A stretch of DNA of 64,000 bases, taken from assembly GCA_017538255.1 (NCBI GenBank), contig JAFYJD010000025.1, positions 62,001-126,000 of the forward strand, read 5' to 3'. Below, in pieces: positions 9,170 to 17,063 of the stretch (its first letter is position 1; each line of letters begins with the position of its first letter). The position numbers were made by a program, and so were the translations under genes. The notes under the pieces were generated by a model. It was not told the origin of the DNA. It did no database searches and saw only the letters and a program-made list of their open reading frames with translations. Origin of the DNA: Clostridia bacterium. GTDB taxonomy: Bacteria; Bacillota; Clostridia; Christensenellales; CAG-138.

Positions 9170-9215
9170 AACGCCTCCATAAACCTAAATTCGTTAACGC
9201 GGAACACTTAGTTGA

Positions 9216-9239
9216 AAAAAGTACTTGCCTTCGCAAGTT
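9216..9239 (-). terminator. Terminator downstream of the His-tailed EamA gene
   Basis: A 6-bp stem (9224-9229 with 9234-9239), CTTC loop on the plus strand, and six T on the minus strand. It lies just beyond repeat copy A. Confidence 0.55.
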
Positions 9240-9248
9240 CTATTTTCT

Positions 9249-9340
9249 GTGAAAGATGCGGCAAAAGTACACTTTTTGATGGTATTCAAGTTAAAAGTAC
9301 ACCTGCCGTCTGCCTCGACAAACGGGAAGTTGTCAATCTG
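9249..9340 (-). repeat. About 90-bp dispersed repeat, copy A
   Basis: Starts GTGAAAGATGCGGCAAAAGT and ends CTCGACAAACGGGAAGTT on the plus strand, matching copies at 10934-11017 (start) and 51914-52003 (start and end). It lies directly 3' of a minus-strand gene, like the other two. The central part is diverged and lacks the inverted repeat seen in the copy at 51914. Confidence 0.5.
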
Positions 9341-9382
9341 GTATTATTATGCTCTCAATCCGTGACAGATGCATTTATACGA

Positions 9383-10417
9383 TCAATGAGTCTTTGCCAA
9401 TTGCTTCTCCAGTTCGGCTTTGGAATGATGATGACCGTGCTTTTCATCGGAGAGGTAGTGATCGTGCTCATGCTCGTGCGTCACGGTGTGAATGTGTGTT
9501 GAGCCGTCGTGCGTGTGGGTGAAGGTGTGCGCGTGCAGATGCGTGTGGTTCCGCTTCAGCGTGTCGACAACGACGAGTGCCGCGCCAAGCACCATAACCG
9601 CGAGCGCGATAAGATACGTCCACGAGAGCTTTTCGCGGAGTATCACGAAGGAGAGAAACGCCCCGATGAACGGCGCGACCGCGTAGTACGCGCTGGTCTT
9701 TGCCGCGCCGAGGGCGCTCTGCGCGCGGACGTATAGAAATATGCTGAGCCCGTAAGCGACGAACCCGAGCGCGAGGGCGGCGGCGATATAGCCGAAGCCG
9801 GGGAAGGCCTCCCTCTTGATAAGCGCGATTGCAAGCGCACCAAGGCCGGAGAATACGCCCTTCAATATGACGATATCATACGTGCTCTTTGAGGAGATCT
9901 TCCTCGTGCAGTTGTTTTCAAGGCCCCAGCAGATCGTCGCCCCGAGCACAAAAAGCGAAGCATAGGAAAACCGGAAGCTGTCCGTGCCTTCAAACGAAAG
10001 AATGATGCTGGAAAGGGTTATCAGCGCGATGGCGATCCACAGCCTTCTTGATACGGCTTCCCTGAATATGGCAAGCGCGATGACGGTTGTTGCGACGATC
10101 TCGAAATTGCCGAGCAGAGAGGCGTTGGCCGAGGAACCTCGGCTGATGCCGAGCATGAGCAGTATCGGCGCGACGATATCGAGAATGATCATACCTATGA
10201 CGTATGGCAGGTCGCTTTTTCCGAGCTTCTCGGACTCTGCTCGATCCTTTTTATTGAACAGCGAGAGTATGCCTATCCCGACGCCAGCGCCGAGGTATAA
10301 AAGCGCGGCCATGGTCGTCTCCCCGACGTGCGCGAGCAGCAGCTTTGAAAGCGGCACGTTGACCGCGTAGAACGCCGCCGCGAGTATCGCGAATAGTATC
10401 GCTTTGATTTTGCTCAT
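9383..10417 (-). CDS. EamA/DMT-family transporter with His-rich tail
   Basis: A 344-residue drug/metabolite-transporter protein. About ten membrane helices (two EamA repeats) span residues 1-285. After the last helix a cytoplasmic or exposed tail of about 56 residues holds 17 histidines, mostly as alternating His-x-His, plus Glu and Asp. Such tails bind Zn, Ni or Co in other transporters, so metal sensing or buffering is possible; this is inference. The start follows GGAGAG. Repeat copy A and a terminator lie downstream. Confidence 0.82.
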   Translation of the reverse strand: MSKIKAILFAILAAAFYAVNVPLSKLLLAHVGETTMAALLYLGAGVGIGILSLFNKKDRAESEKLGKSDLPYVIGMIILDIVAPILLMLGISRGSSANASLLGNFEIVATTVIALAIFREAVSRRLWIAIALITLSSIILSFEGTDSFRFSYASLFVLGATICWGLENNCTRKISSKSTYDIVILKGVFSGLGALAIALIKREAFPGFGYIAAALALGFVAYGLSIFLYVRAQSALGAAKTSAYYAVAPFIGAFLSFVILREKLSWTYLIALAVMVLGAALVVVDTLKRNHTHLHAHTFTHTHDGSTHIHTVTHEHEHDHYLSDEKHGHHHSKAELEKQLAKTH

Positions 10418-10480
10418 GTTCTCTCCGCAAATTCCGATTTATCGAGCTGATTATACCATACCTTCCATGACAATTCAATC

Positions 10481-10526
10481 AAAAACGGGCTGCGGCAGCA
10501 GGTCATCCCCCGCCGTCGCAGCCCGT
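10481..10526 (-). terminator. Terminator after the recombinase remnant
   Basis: A 10-bp stem (10485-10494 with 10517-10526) with a long loop. The minus-strand reading ends GCCCGTTTTT. The plus-strand reading has only three T. Confidence 0.65.
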
Positions 10527-10530
10527 TTCA

Positions 10531-10740
10531 TTATCTCACATATTCCTGCCCGATGCTCACACCACACTTGAGACACACCTCGATGCCGTCGTCCATTACG
10601 ATGATCCGGTCGACGATCATTCGCATTATCTCGCAGTCCGTCGTCGTGAGCAGTTTTCCGGAGTTGATGCCTTCGTCGAAGGCCTTAAGCCATGCCCTGA
10701 CTTCCGCATATTTAAGCGTGCTGCTCTCAAGGGCCGCACA
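10531..10740 (-). pseudogene. Serine recombinase C-terminal fragment
   Basis: About 70 minus-strand codons end at TAA 10531-10533. The last part reads MIVDRIIVMDDGIEVCLKCG, then VSIGQEYVR. That resembles the extreme C terminus of large serine recombinases, where a VDRI-V-DDG-IE-LKCG pattern is common. No resolvase catalytic domain or zinc domain is present upstream; the frame runs into repeat-like sequence at about 10750. It is probably what is left of a mobile element near tRNA-Asn. Confidence 0.5.
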
Positions 10741-10750
10741 CTTATCTTTT

Positions 10751-10790
10751 TTCTTTGCATCGCAAAGAAACGCAAAAAGTACACCATCGC
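10751..10790. repeat. Short relative of the dispersed repeat
   Basis: A small hairpin (CTTTGCATCGCAAAG) followed by AAACGCAAAAAGTACACCAT, similar to the left end of the dispersed repeat family. It marks the point where recombinase similarity stops. Confidence 0.35.
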
Positions 10791-10888
10791 TTTGGGCCGT
10801 TTACGGGCTCTGAGAGCAAAAATAGGGCTGCGGTGCCCGTTTTACTCTTGTTTTGCCTGATTATGCCTGTTTTTCGTCCAAAAAGCAA

Positions 10889-10932
10889 GGAAAAACCCCT
10901 TTTGCCATAGGAGACAAAAGAGGTTTCTTTGT
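10889..10932 (-). repeat. Diverged copy of the tRNA-Asn terminator
   Basis: About 40 bp matching the terminator directly behind tRNA-Asn (11606-11649) with a few mismatches and one insertion; the shared core is AGAGGTTTCTTTG. It can still form a terminator hairpin on the minus strand, after the isochorismatase gene and repeat copy B. Confidence 0.55.
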
Positions 10933-10933
10933 T

Positions 10934-11017
10934 GTGAAAGAACGCGGAAAAGTGCACCAAAGCATAGAAAGAACGCCTAAAAGGTACATGGTGTGCAGCG
11001 CTGCAGACGGGGGCGCG
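10934..11017 (-). repeat. About 90-bp dispersed repeat, copy B
   Basis: Starts GTGAAAGAACGCGGAAAAGT and contains AGCATAGAAAGAA, both shared with the copy at 51914. It ends exactly at the stop codon of the isochorismatase-family gene. Confidence 0.55.
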
Positions 11018-11539
11018 TCATTGCCCCATCATCTCAAAGGCTTCTTCAAGGGGAACGGAGTCAACAAGTTCTTCCCAGACGTCTTCATTGTAATACCGGA
11101 CGGTGGTTTCACCTGTCATGTAATCATTATCAAAAGTGGAGTTGGTACCCTCGGGAATGATCACATCGAAGCCTCTTTCAAATGCGGATTTCACGGTTGC
11201 GTCAATGCAGTAGTTCGTCTGCAGGCCGATGATCATCAGGCGCTTATCCTCCTGCTGCTCCATGTATGCTTTGAATTCTTTGTTCCCGAAGCAGCTGTTG
11301 ATGTTCTTGACGAAGACTTTTTCTCCCGGCTTGGGCTGCAGCAGATCAATGATCTCAAATCCTTCGTCGCCTGCGGACAGACCGCTGCCGGGGCCGGCGT
11401 CATGCTGGACGAAGATGACTTCAACTCCTTTTTTTCTGGCAGCGTCGACGAGCCGAACGGTGCTGTCCAAAAAGGTGTCAAAGGCATACAAGTCCTCATC
11501 CACAAGGGCTTTCTGCATATCGATCACTAATAGAATCAT
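11018..11539 (-). CDS. Isochorismatase-family cysteine hydrolase
   Basis: A 173-residue alpha/beta hydrolase of the isochorismatase-like superfamily. The catalytic triad fits Asp7 (LVIDMQ), Lys78 (VFVKN) and Cys111 (GLQTNYCID). Members include nicotinamidases and N-carbamoyl hydrolases; the metal-binding Asp-x-His set of PncA is not evident, so nicotinamidase is not claimed. ATG 11539 follows AGGAGGG. The frame stays open through tRNA-Asn but that part is not coding. The gene lies between tRNA-Asn and a copy of its terminator, suggesting insertion. Confidence 0.85.
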   Translation of the reverse strand: MILLVIDMQKALVDEDLYAFDTFLDSTVRLVDAARKKGVEVIFVQHDAGPGSGLSAGDEGFEIIDLLQPKPGEKVFVKNINSCFGNKEFKAYMEQQEDKRLMIIGLQTNYCIDATVKSAFERGFDVIIPEGTNSTFDNDYMTGETTVRYYNEDVWEELVDSVPLEEAFEMMGQ

Positions 11540-11603
11540 TAGATGTCCCTCCTGTTGTTTTCCTGTGACAGGATCATTATACCATAACCCATCGGGGAAG
11601 TAA

Positions 11604-11649
11604 ACAAAGAAAACCTCTTTTGCCTTGGCAGACAAAGAGGTTTCTTTGG
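11604..11649 (-). terminator. Terminator of tRNA-Asn
   Basis: Arms 11606-11622 and 11633-11647 form a long A/T-rich stem directly behind the CCA end, with T runs on the minus strand. Confidence 0.7.
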
Positions 11650-11652
11650 TGG

Positions 11653-11725
11653 CTCCCCCTGTTGGACTCGAACCAACGACACTGCGGTTAACAGCCGCAT
11701 GCTCTACCGACTGAGCTAAGGAGGA
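11653..11725 (-). tRNA. tRNA-Asn (GTT)
   Basis: A standard 73-nt cloverleaf. The acceptor stem TCCTCCT pairs with AGGGGGA, the D arm is AGCTCAGTCGGTAGAGC, the anticodon loop CTGTTAA carries GTT, and the T arm has GGTTCGAGTCC. The discriminator is G and CCA is encoded (11650-11652). Its terminator is partly duplicated at 10889-10932. Confidence 0.97.
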
Positions 11726-11918
11726 ATAATGTTTATGTTCTTCGGAACAGCGCTTATTATACATCACAGTTTATGCGAATGCAAGCCCTTTTCACGACTT
11801 TTCATAAAGTATATTCTTTTTGGCGTCTGCACTCGCATTATTTGCCACAAATTGTATTGTATTACCGCTTCGGCTATGCTATAATCGAAATATACGAATG
11901 ATACGGAGGTGCAGTTTT

Positions 11919-12326
11919 TTGATTAAGGTTATTTACGGTAAAAAAGGCACCGGCAAATCACGCCGACTCATCGCCATCGCCAACGAAAGACATACTTCAA
12001 GCGGCGAAAACGCCGTTTTCATCGACCATGACTGCGACAGGATGTATCTTATCGACCGCGGCATCCGCTTTATAAACGCGAGCGAGTTCCCGATCGACGG
12101 ACCCAAGATGTTTTCCGGGTTTGTATCGGGCATCGCGGCGCAGGATTACGATCTGCAGGCTGTTTACATAAACAGTTTTATGAAGATAGTCAAGCATCCG
12201 ATCACAAGTCTTGAAAAGATGTTCGGCTTTCTTGAAGTGTTTTCGGACAGGATGAATGTAGAACTCATAATCAGCATCAGTTCCGATGAGCCGATGCCCG
12301 CGTTTCTCGAAAAATACATCCTTTAG
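11919..12326 (+). CDS. Small P-loop ATPase-like protein
   Basis: A 135-residue protein beginning IKVIYGKKGTGKSRRLI, with Walker A GKKGTGKS at its N terminus. No clear Walker B or other domain follows, and the function is unknown. Translation probably starts at TTG 11919, 9 nt after GGAGG; no ATG with a ribosome binding site fits. A strong terminator follows, so it is a single-gene unit upstream of the pepP-efp operon. Confidence 0.7.
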   Translation: MIKVIYGKKGTGKSRRLIAIANERHTSSGENAVFIDHDCDRMYLIDRGIRFINASEFPIDGPKMFSGFVSGIAAQDYDLQAVYINSFMKIVKHPITSLEKMFGFLEVFSDRMNVELIISISSDEPMPAFLEKYIL

Positions 12327-12349
12327 TCATTAAACTTACCTTTCTGCCT

Positions 12350-12377
12350 GCCCCTCGTTCAAACGAAGGGGCTTTTT
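12350..12377 (+). terminator. Terminator after the P-loop gene
   Basis: A GCCCCTCGTT / AACGAAGGGGC stem with one bulged base, followed by six T. Confidence 0.8.
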
Positions 12378-12465
12378 TCTTAATTTCTGTTTGAATCGAT
12401 CCGGCAATTCATCGTTTACCGCTTCATATTTAGGTGCATATCCGTTCTTTTTTTTAAAAAAACAC

Positions 12466-12495
12466 TTGTGTATTCACACCATAATGTGGTACAAT
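12466..12495 (+). promoter_or_regulatory. Candidate promoter of the pepP-efp operon
   Basis: TTGTGT (12466-12471), an 18-bp spacer and TACAAT (12490-12495). A second TATAAT lies about 15 bp further on without a good -35. The leader is about 100 nt and shows no known riboswitch. Confidence 0.5.
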
Positions 12496-12603
12496 ATCAA
12501 GTGGTGTATAATGTGCATAAGGTGTGTTTCGTTTTTTCGCGATTTTCATTATGCACAGATAGCACGCTATTTTCGGCTTATGCCGTAGGAAAGGATGCAA
12601 CAA

Positions 12604-13671
12604 ATGAAACATAGATGCGAAAAACTTCTTAAAATACTCGCAGAAAACAATATCGACGCCGCAATCATTACCTCCGGCGTCAACCGCAGGTATTTTTCCG
12701 GCTTCACAGGAAGCAACGGCGTTGTTGTGGTATCCGCGACAGGCCGTGTGCTTTTGACCGATTTTCGATACACGATCCAAGCTAACCAGCAATGCGCAGG
12801 CATCTGCGAGGTACGCCAGGTCGACCGAGGCATAACCCCAGCCGATGTTGAAGCCGTACTCAATGAGTTCGGCGCAAAGCGAGTCGCGTTTGAGGACAGG
12901 CTGATGACCGTTGTTGAGTTCAACGGCTACAGCGCTCTGCCGTTTGAGTTTGTTCCCGCTTCCGATAAGATTACCGGCTGCAGACTCGTTAAGGACGAGC
13001 ATGAGATCGCGCTTATGCAAAAGGCCCAGAACTACGCAGACGCCGCTTTTGAAGAACTGCTCAAGCGCGCAAAGGTCGGTATGAGCGAAATCGAACTCCG
13101 CAACGAACTCGACTATCTGCTCCGTAAATGCGGCGCGGACGAAAACTCGTTCGATACGATCGTCGGATCCGGCCCGAACGGTGCGCTCTGCCACGCATAT
13201 CCCGGTCCGCGCAAGATCGAAAACGGCGATATGGTCGTCATCGATTTCGGTGCTCGCGTCGGCGGCTACTGCTCCGATATGACAAGAACCGTTGCTTTCG
13301 GCAAACCCGCTGACGAAATGCTGAAGATTTACAAGATCGTGCTTGAGGCGCAGCTCAAATGCCTCAACATCCTACGCCCGAATATGACCGGCTCCGAACT
13401 CGACCTCTGTGCCCGCGATCATATCGCGTCATACGGCTACGGCGAGAACTTCGGCCACAGCCTCGGCCACGGTTTCGGTCTTGAGGTGCATGAGAGCCCC
13501 TCGGCGAACTCCCGTTCTATGGATCTTCTCGTTCCCGGATCCACTATCACCGTCGAGCCCGGCATCTATATCGAAGGACTTGGCGGCGTACGCATCGAGG
13601 ATTGCTGTGTGCTCACCGAAACAGGATTCATAAATCTTTGTTCAACCACAAAGGAACTGATAATTCTTTAA
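12604..13671 (+). CDS. Xaa-Pro aminopeptidase, M24 family
   Basis: A 355-residue metallopeptidase that removes an N-terminal residue preceding proline. A creatinase-like N-terminal domain is followed by the pita-bread catalytic domain with all metal ligands visible: Asp in VIDFGARVGG and YCSDMTRT, His in GHGFGLEVHE, Glu in VEPGIYIEG and Glu in VRIEDCCV. ATG 12604 is preferred over 12595, which directly abuts AAAGG. It lies 46 bp upstream of efp, an arrangement common in Firmicutes. Confidence 0.92.
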   Translation: MKHRCEKLLKILAENNIDAAIITSGVNRRYFSGFTGSNGVVVVSATGRVLLTDFRYTIQANQQCAGICEVRQVDRGITPADVEAVLNEFGAKRVAFEDRLMTVVEFNGYSALPFEFVPASDKITGCRLVKDEHEIALMQKAQNYADAAFEELLKRAKVGMSEIELRNELDYLLRKCGADENSFDTIVGSGPNGALCHAYPGPRKIENGDMVVIDFGARVGGYCSDMTRTVAFGKPADEMLKIYKIVLEAQLKCLNILRPNMTGSELDLCARDHIASYGYGENFGHSLGHGFGLEVHESPSANSRSMDLLVPGSTITVEPGIYIEGLGGVRIEDCCVLTETGFINLCSTTKELIIL

Positions 13672-13717
13672 TATCGGTACCGTTGTAAAATAAATAATCA
13701 CGCCAGGAGGTTTTATT

Positions 13718-14275
13718 ATGATTTTAGCAGGTGATTTCAGAAAAGGCATTACCGTCGAGATCGACGGGCAGGTATGGAGCATTGCGGATTTCCAGCACGT
13801 TAAGCCCGGCAAGGGCGCGGCTTTTGTTCGCACCAGGCTCAAAAACGTTATGACCGGCGCCGTTCTTGAAAAAACTTTCTCCCCCACCGACAAGTATCCC
13901 ACCGCGCATATCGAGACCCGTGAGATGCAGTATCTGTACAACGACGGCGATCTCTACTACTTTATGGATAACGAATCCTATGAGCAGCTTGCGCTCAATC
14001 ACGACCAGGTCGAAGACGCCATCGATTTCATCGTTGAGAACTCCAACGTTACCATTCGTTTTTTCAAAGGCAATGCGTTCTCCGTTGCGGCTCCCAACTT
14101 TGTTGAACTCACTGTTACGGAGACCGAGCCCGGCTTCGCCGGCGACACCGCAACCGGCGCGACCAAGCCCGCAACGGTCGAAACAGGCTACCAGATCAAC
14201 GTTCCTTTGTTTGTAAACGAGGGCGACCGCGTCCGTATCGACACCCGTACCGGCGAGTATATGTCCCGCTGCTGA
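13718..14275 (+). CDS. efp: Translation elongation factor P
   Basis: A 185-residue factor that rescues ribosomes stalled at polyproline. Three beta-barrel domains fit: KOW-like N domain, then the central and C-terminal OB domains ending [12 protein letters not shown]. Lys32 sits at the tip of the KPGKGAAF loop, the position modified in many bacteria. No EpmA/B or YmfI gene is seen in the window. The ribosome binding site is AGGAGGT. Codon use is strongly biased, as expected for an abundant protein. Confidence 0.97.
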   Translation: MILAGDFRKGITVEIDGQVWSIADFQHVKPGKGAAFVRTRLKNVMTGAVLEKTFSPTDKYPTAHIETREMQYLYNDGDLYYFMDNESYEQLALNHDQVEDAIDFIVENSNVTIRFFKGNAFSVAAPNFVELTVTETEPGFAGDTATGATKPATVETGYQINVPLFVNEGDRVRIDTRTGEYMSRC

Positions 14276-14288
14276 TCGAGGTACCGCT

Positions 14289-14696
14289 ATGATCAAGGAA
14301 AAGGTTGAATATTTGCGCGGTCTTGCGGACGGTTTGAACATCTCCGCAAACGATGACAGCACTTCCAAACTGCTTCGCGCGATCATCGACTGTCTCTCCG
14401 ATATCGCGGATTCCGTCGACGAGAATACCGATATGATCGACTCGATCAACGATGATCTTGACGAGGTTTACGAAACGCTCGATGTGTACGACGAACTCAT
14501 CTTCGATGACGAAGAAGACTGTGATTACGATGACTGCGACGATTGCTGCTGTGAGGATTGTGAAGAAGAGGATTGCGAGCATTGCGATTGCGAAAAGCCG
14601 AACGTGATCTGTGCAAGCTGCGGCGAGGAGATCGATCTTGACGAACTCCTGAACTGCCCCGTTTGCCATAAGCCCGTATTCGGTGATAAGGAATAA
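14289..14696 (+). CDS. CD1247-type acidic Cys-rich protein
   Basis: A 135-residue protein with three parts: an N-terminal helical region (1-70) like the CD1247 N-terminal domain of Clostridia, a very acidic Cys-rich stretch (about 75-105) of Asp, Glu and Cys, and a C-terminal zinc-ribbon-like CASCGEE with CPVCHK. It begins 13 bp after efp, as in other Clostridia, so it is probably in the same operon. The function is unknown; metal binding is likely from the Cys pattern. Confidence 0.75.
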   Translation: MIKEKVEYLRGLADGLNISANDDSTSKLLRAIIDCLSDIADSVDENTDMIDSINDDLDEVYETLDVYDELIFDDEEDCDYDDCDDCCCEDCEEEDCEHCDCEKPNVICASCGEEIDLDELLNCPVCHKPVFGDKE

Positions 14697-14728
14697 GCCT
14701 TATACAGTTTTCGTTTGATCCTTTTCGG

Positions 14729-14760
14729 CAGGGCCTCATATCGCGAGGTCCTGCTGTTTT
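14729..14760 (+). terminator. Terminator after the efp operon
   Basis: A CAGGGCCTC / GAGGTCCTG stem (one G-T pair), 7-nt loop, then CTGTTTT. Confidence 0.65.
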
Positions 14761-14790
14761 AGGAAAATAATTATTATCGGGGGCTTGTTG

Positions 14791-15534
14791 ATGTCCGCAA
14801 TCGAAACTACAGCGCATACAAAATTGACGCCCCGCCTTGCCGCAGCGCTTGAGATGCTCGGAAACGGCGAAGGCAAAACGCTTGCGGATATCGGCTGCGA
14901 TCACGGCAAGTTCGCCTTGGCCGCGATCAAAAGTTTCGGCTATGACGGCGTTATTATGAGCGATATAAGCGCGCCTTCGCTCGACAAGGCACGCGCGCTG
15001 TTTGAATCGTTCGATCTGAACGATAAATGCTCGTTCAAATGCTGTTCGGGGCTCGATGACTATTCCGAGGGCGAAGCGGATAAGGCCGCGCTTCTCGGTA
15101 TGGGCGGTGAACTCATCGCGGCTATACTTGAGAACGGAAAGTCTGTTGCCGAACGATTTGAACTGATCGTTATGCAGCCTATGCGCGGCGAAGCGGAACT
15201 GAGGCGTTATCTTTATAAAAACGGCTATTCCGTCATTGATGAGCGTATCGTGCTTGACGCGGGAAGATATTATCAGCTGATCTGCGCGAAGCATAGTTCA
15301 AGCGAAAACATTGCATTGCCCGAATGGTTTCCCAAGGACTGTTATCAGTTCGGTGCTGTCGCGCTCCAAAAGCGCGAAAAGGAGTTGCTTCCGATGATGC
15401 AAAGGTATCTTGGCATCATCGAGAATAAACTTGCCGATTCAAAACGTGTCGGCCGTTCCCCCGCTTTTTTGCTCCGCGAAATCAATAACACCAAAGCATT
15501 GATCTCACTCTATTTGGGTGAGCGTGCCGAATAG
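14791..15534 (+). CDS. trmK: tRNA (adenine22-N1)-methyltransferase
   Basis: A 247-residue SAM-dependent enzyme that makes m1A22 in tRNA. The Rossmann domain shows LADIGCDHGKFALAA for SAM binding, the family motif GMGGELI, and VMQPMRGEAELRRYL. A C-terminal coiled coil follows. ATG 14791 is 7 nt after GGGGG; two in-frame TTGs just upstream are less likely. It is followed 7 bp later by the NIF3 gene, as in Bacillus and many Clostridia. Confidence 0.93.
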   Translation: MSAIETTAHTKLTPRLAAALEMLGNGEGKTLADIGCDHGKFALAAIKSFGYDGVIMSDISAPSLDKARALFESFDLNDKCSFKCCSGLDDYSEGEADKAALLGMGGELIAAILENGKSVAERFELIVMQPMRGEAELRRYLYKNGYSVIDERIVLDAGRYYQLICAKHSSSENIALPEWFPKDCYQFGAVALQKREKELLPMMQRYLGIIENKLADSKRVGRSPAFLLREINNTKALISLYLGERAE

Positions 15535-15541
15535 AGGTCTT

Positions 15542-16306
15542 ATGCATATTGACGATTTTATCAAAACTATGGAATCGCTTGCCCCCGCCGAAACGGCGAT
15601 GGCATACGATAACTGCGGACTTTTGATCGGCACCGAAAAGAGCGAGATAAGGCGCGTTCTTGTTGCGCTTGACTGCACGCTTGCCGCCGTCGATGAAGCG
15701 ATTGAAAAGGATTGCGATATCGTTTTAACGCACCATCCCCTGCTTTTCAAAGCCGTGAATCGGATACTCCCCGATTCGCCCGATACCGCCGCCGTGTATA
15801 AACTCATCCGTTCCGGAATAGGTCTGTTTGCGGCGCACACGAACCTTGACGCGGCTGAAGGCGGCGTGAACACAGTGCTTTGCACGCTTCTCGGCATCAA
15901 GAACGCATCGGCTGTTCCGCCCGATAACATTATGCGTGTCGGAGAACTTGACGGAATGCTCCCCATCGATGACTTTTCACAACTCGTCTGCAAAAGGCTT
16001 GGCGCATCCGTGCTTGTCAGTGGGCCGCGCAAGTCCGTCAAGCGCATCGCGGTCGTCGGAGGCTCAGGTGGCGGCGAGTACCGCTCTGCCTATGAATACG
16101 GCGCTGACTGCCTTGTTACAGGCGAATGCAAGCATTCTGATGCGATCGCCGCTTCATCACTCGGTATAAGCATTATAGTTGCGGGGCATTATGAGACCGA
16201 GAATCCGGTGCTCGTGCCGCTTATTGAATATTTAAGAAAAAACACGACCGGAGTTGAATACTTCTTCTCCGAAAAGAATCTGCCTGTTTTCAGGCATATT
16301 CGCTGA
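15542..16306 (+). CDS. NIF3-like dinuclear metal-centre protein
   Basis: A 254-residue NIF3/DUF34 (YqfO-type) protein. His and Glu metal ligands are seen in THHPLLFK, AAHTNLDAAEGGVN and AGHYETENPV. The family forms hexamers and has been linked to GTP cyclohydrolase I type IB-like folds; its reaction is unsettled. The version here lacks the extra PII-like insert found in longer homologues. AGAGG precedes ATG 15542, 7 bp after the trmK stop. Confidence 0.9.
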   Translation: MHIDDFIKTMESLAPAETAMAYDNCGLLIGTEKSEIRRVLVALDCTLAAVDEAIEKDCDIVLTHHPLLFKAVNRILPDSPDTAAVYKLIRSGIGLFAAHTNLDAAEGGVNTVLCTLLGIKNASAVPPDNIMRVGELDGMLPIDDFSQLVCKRLGASVLVSGPRKSVKRIAVVGGSGGGEYRSAYEYGADCLVTGECKHSDAIAASSLGISIIVAGHYETENPVLVPLIEYLRKNTTGVEYFFSEKNLPVFRHIR

Positions 16307-16333
16307 ATACAAATACTATTTGGAGGTATGAAT

Positions 16334-17056
16334 ATGAGTCAGTTGAGTCTTCTTTGGAAATACCAGCAGTCCGAACTCGAACTTGCAAAACTCAACAAAG
16401 AGATGAAATCCTCGCAGGCTTACAAAAAAAGGAGCCAGCTGCAGAAGATAATGCGCGAACAGCAGGATATCATCAAAGGTTACGAAACAAAGCTCGAGGA
16501 ACAATCATCGCAGATAGTTTCGCTCAATTCTCAACTTGAAGCGCTTCTGCACGACTATGATCTTGAACACTCCGAACTCGAATCGATGGAATCTGATGAC
16601 GAAGTAACCGTTGAAGAACTCACCGAGTCGAGAAAGTCCATCGAAAAACTCGTTGCAAGGATCAACTCTCTTAACAAGGATCTCGGCGCGCTCATAGAAT
16701 GGTGCGATAAGATCCAGGCCTCGATCACCGACGCATATGCAAAGGGCGTCCGCGCGAAGAAGGATTACGATACGATCCGCACCGTTTGCGACGCTGAAAA
16801 GGAGAGTTTTGCGCCCAAGATCGAAACGCTTGAAAAGCAACTCGAAGAGATCAAGTCGGATATCCCCGATGAACTCATGAATAAGTATCAAACGCTTAAG
16901 ATGAATCATCCAGCGCCTATATCCATACTTCGCAACGGACAATGCGGCGGATGCTTCGTGTCGCTGCCCTCTGTCGTCCAAAGAAATGTTGCGGATGAGA
17001 CTAAGATAGTCCGATGTGAGAATTGCGGAAGGATACTTTATATTCCAAAAGAATAA
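16334..17056 (+). CDS. Coiled-coil protein with C-terminal zinc ribbon
   Basis: A 240-residue protein. Residues 5-190 are almost wholly heptad-type coiled coil (rich in Lys, Glu, Ser, Leu). The C terminus holds a C4 zinc ribbon, CGGCFVSLP and CENCGRILY, typical of the CdsZ/DUF164 family. It directly follows the NIF3 gene, a conserved linkage. The function is not established in detail. ATG 16334 has GGAGG at 7-nt spacing; ATG 16328 is too close to it. Confidence 0.85.
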   Translation: MSQLSLLWKYQQSELELAKLNKEMKSSQAYKKRSQLQKIMREQQDIIKGYETKLEEQSSQIVSLNSQLEALLHDYDLEHSELESMESDDEVTVEELTESRKSIEKLVARINSLNKDLGALIEWCDKIQASITDAYAKGVRAKKDYDTIRTVCDAEKESFAPKIETLEKQLEEIKSDIPDELMNKYQTLKMNHPAPISILRNGQCGGCFVSLPSVVQRNVADETKIVRCENCGRILYIPKE

Positions 17057-17063
17057 TACGCAA

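Noticed and set aside
9206-9310. Three AAAAGTAC motifs (9218, 9264, 9294) as a CRISPR or iteron array
   Set aside because: The units are only 8 bp, spaced 46 and 30 bp, with unlike flanks. They belong to the dispersed repeat.
11540-11767. N-terminal extension of the isochorismatase-family frame
   Set aside because: The open frame runs through tRNA-Asn and its terminator. A perfect ribosome binding site marks ATG 11539 as the start.
12500-12600. Riboswitch in the pepP leader
   Set aside because: The GTG/TATAAT-rich repeats look like overlapping promoters. No known aptamer core is seen.
14497-15294. Minus-strand frame of 265 codons opposite trmK and the CD1247-type gene
   Set aside because: It is antisense to recognised genes, has no ribosome binding site and crosses their terminator.
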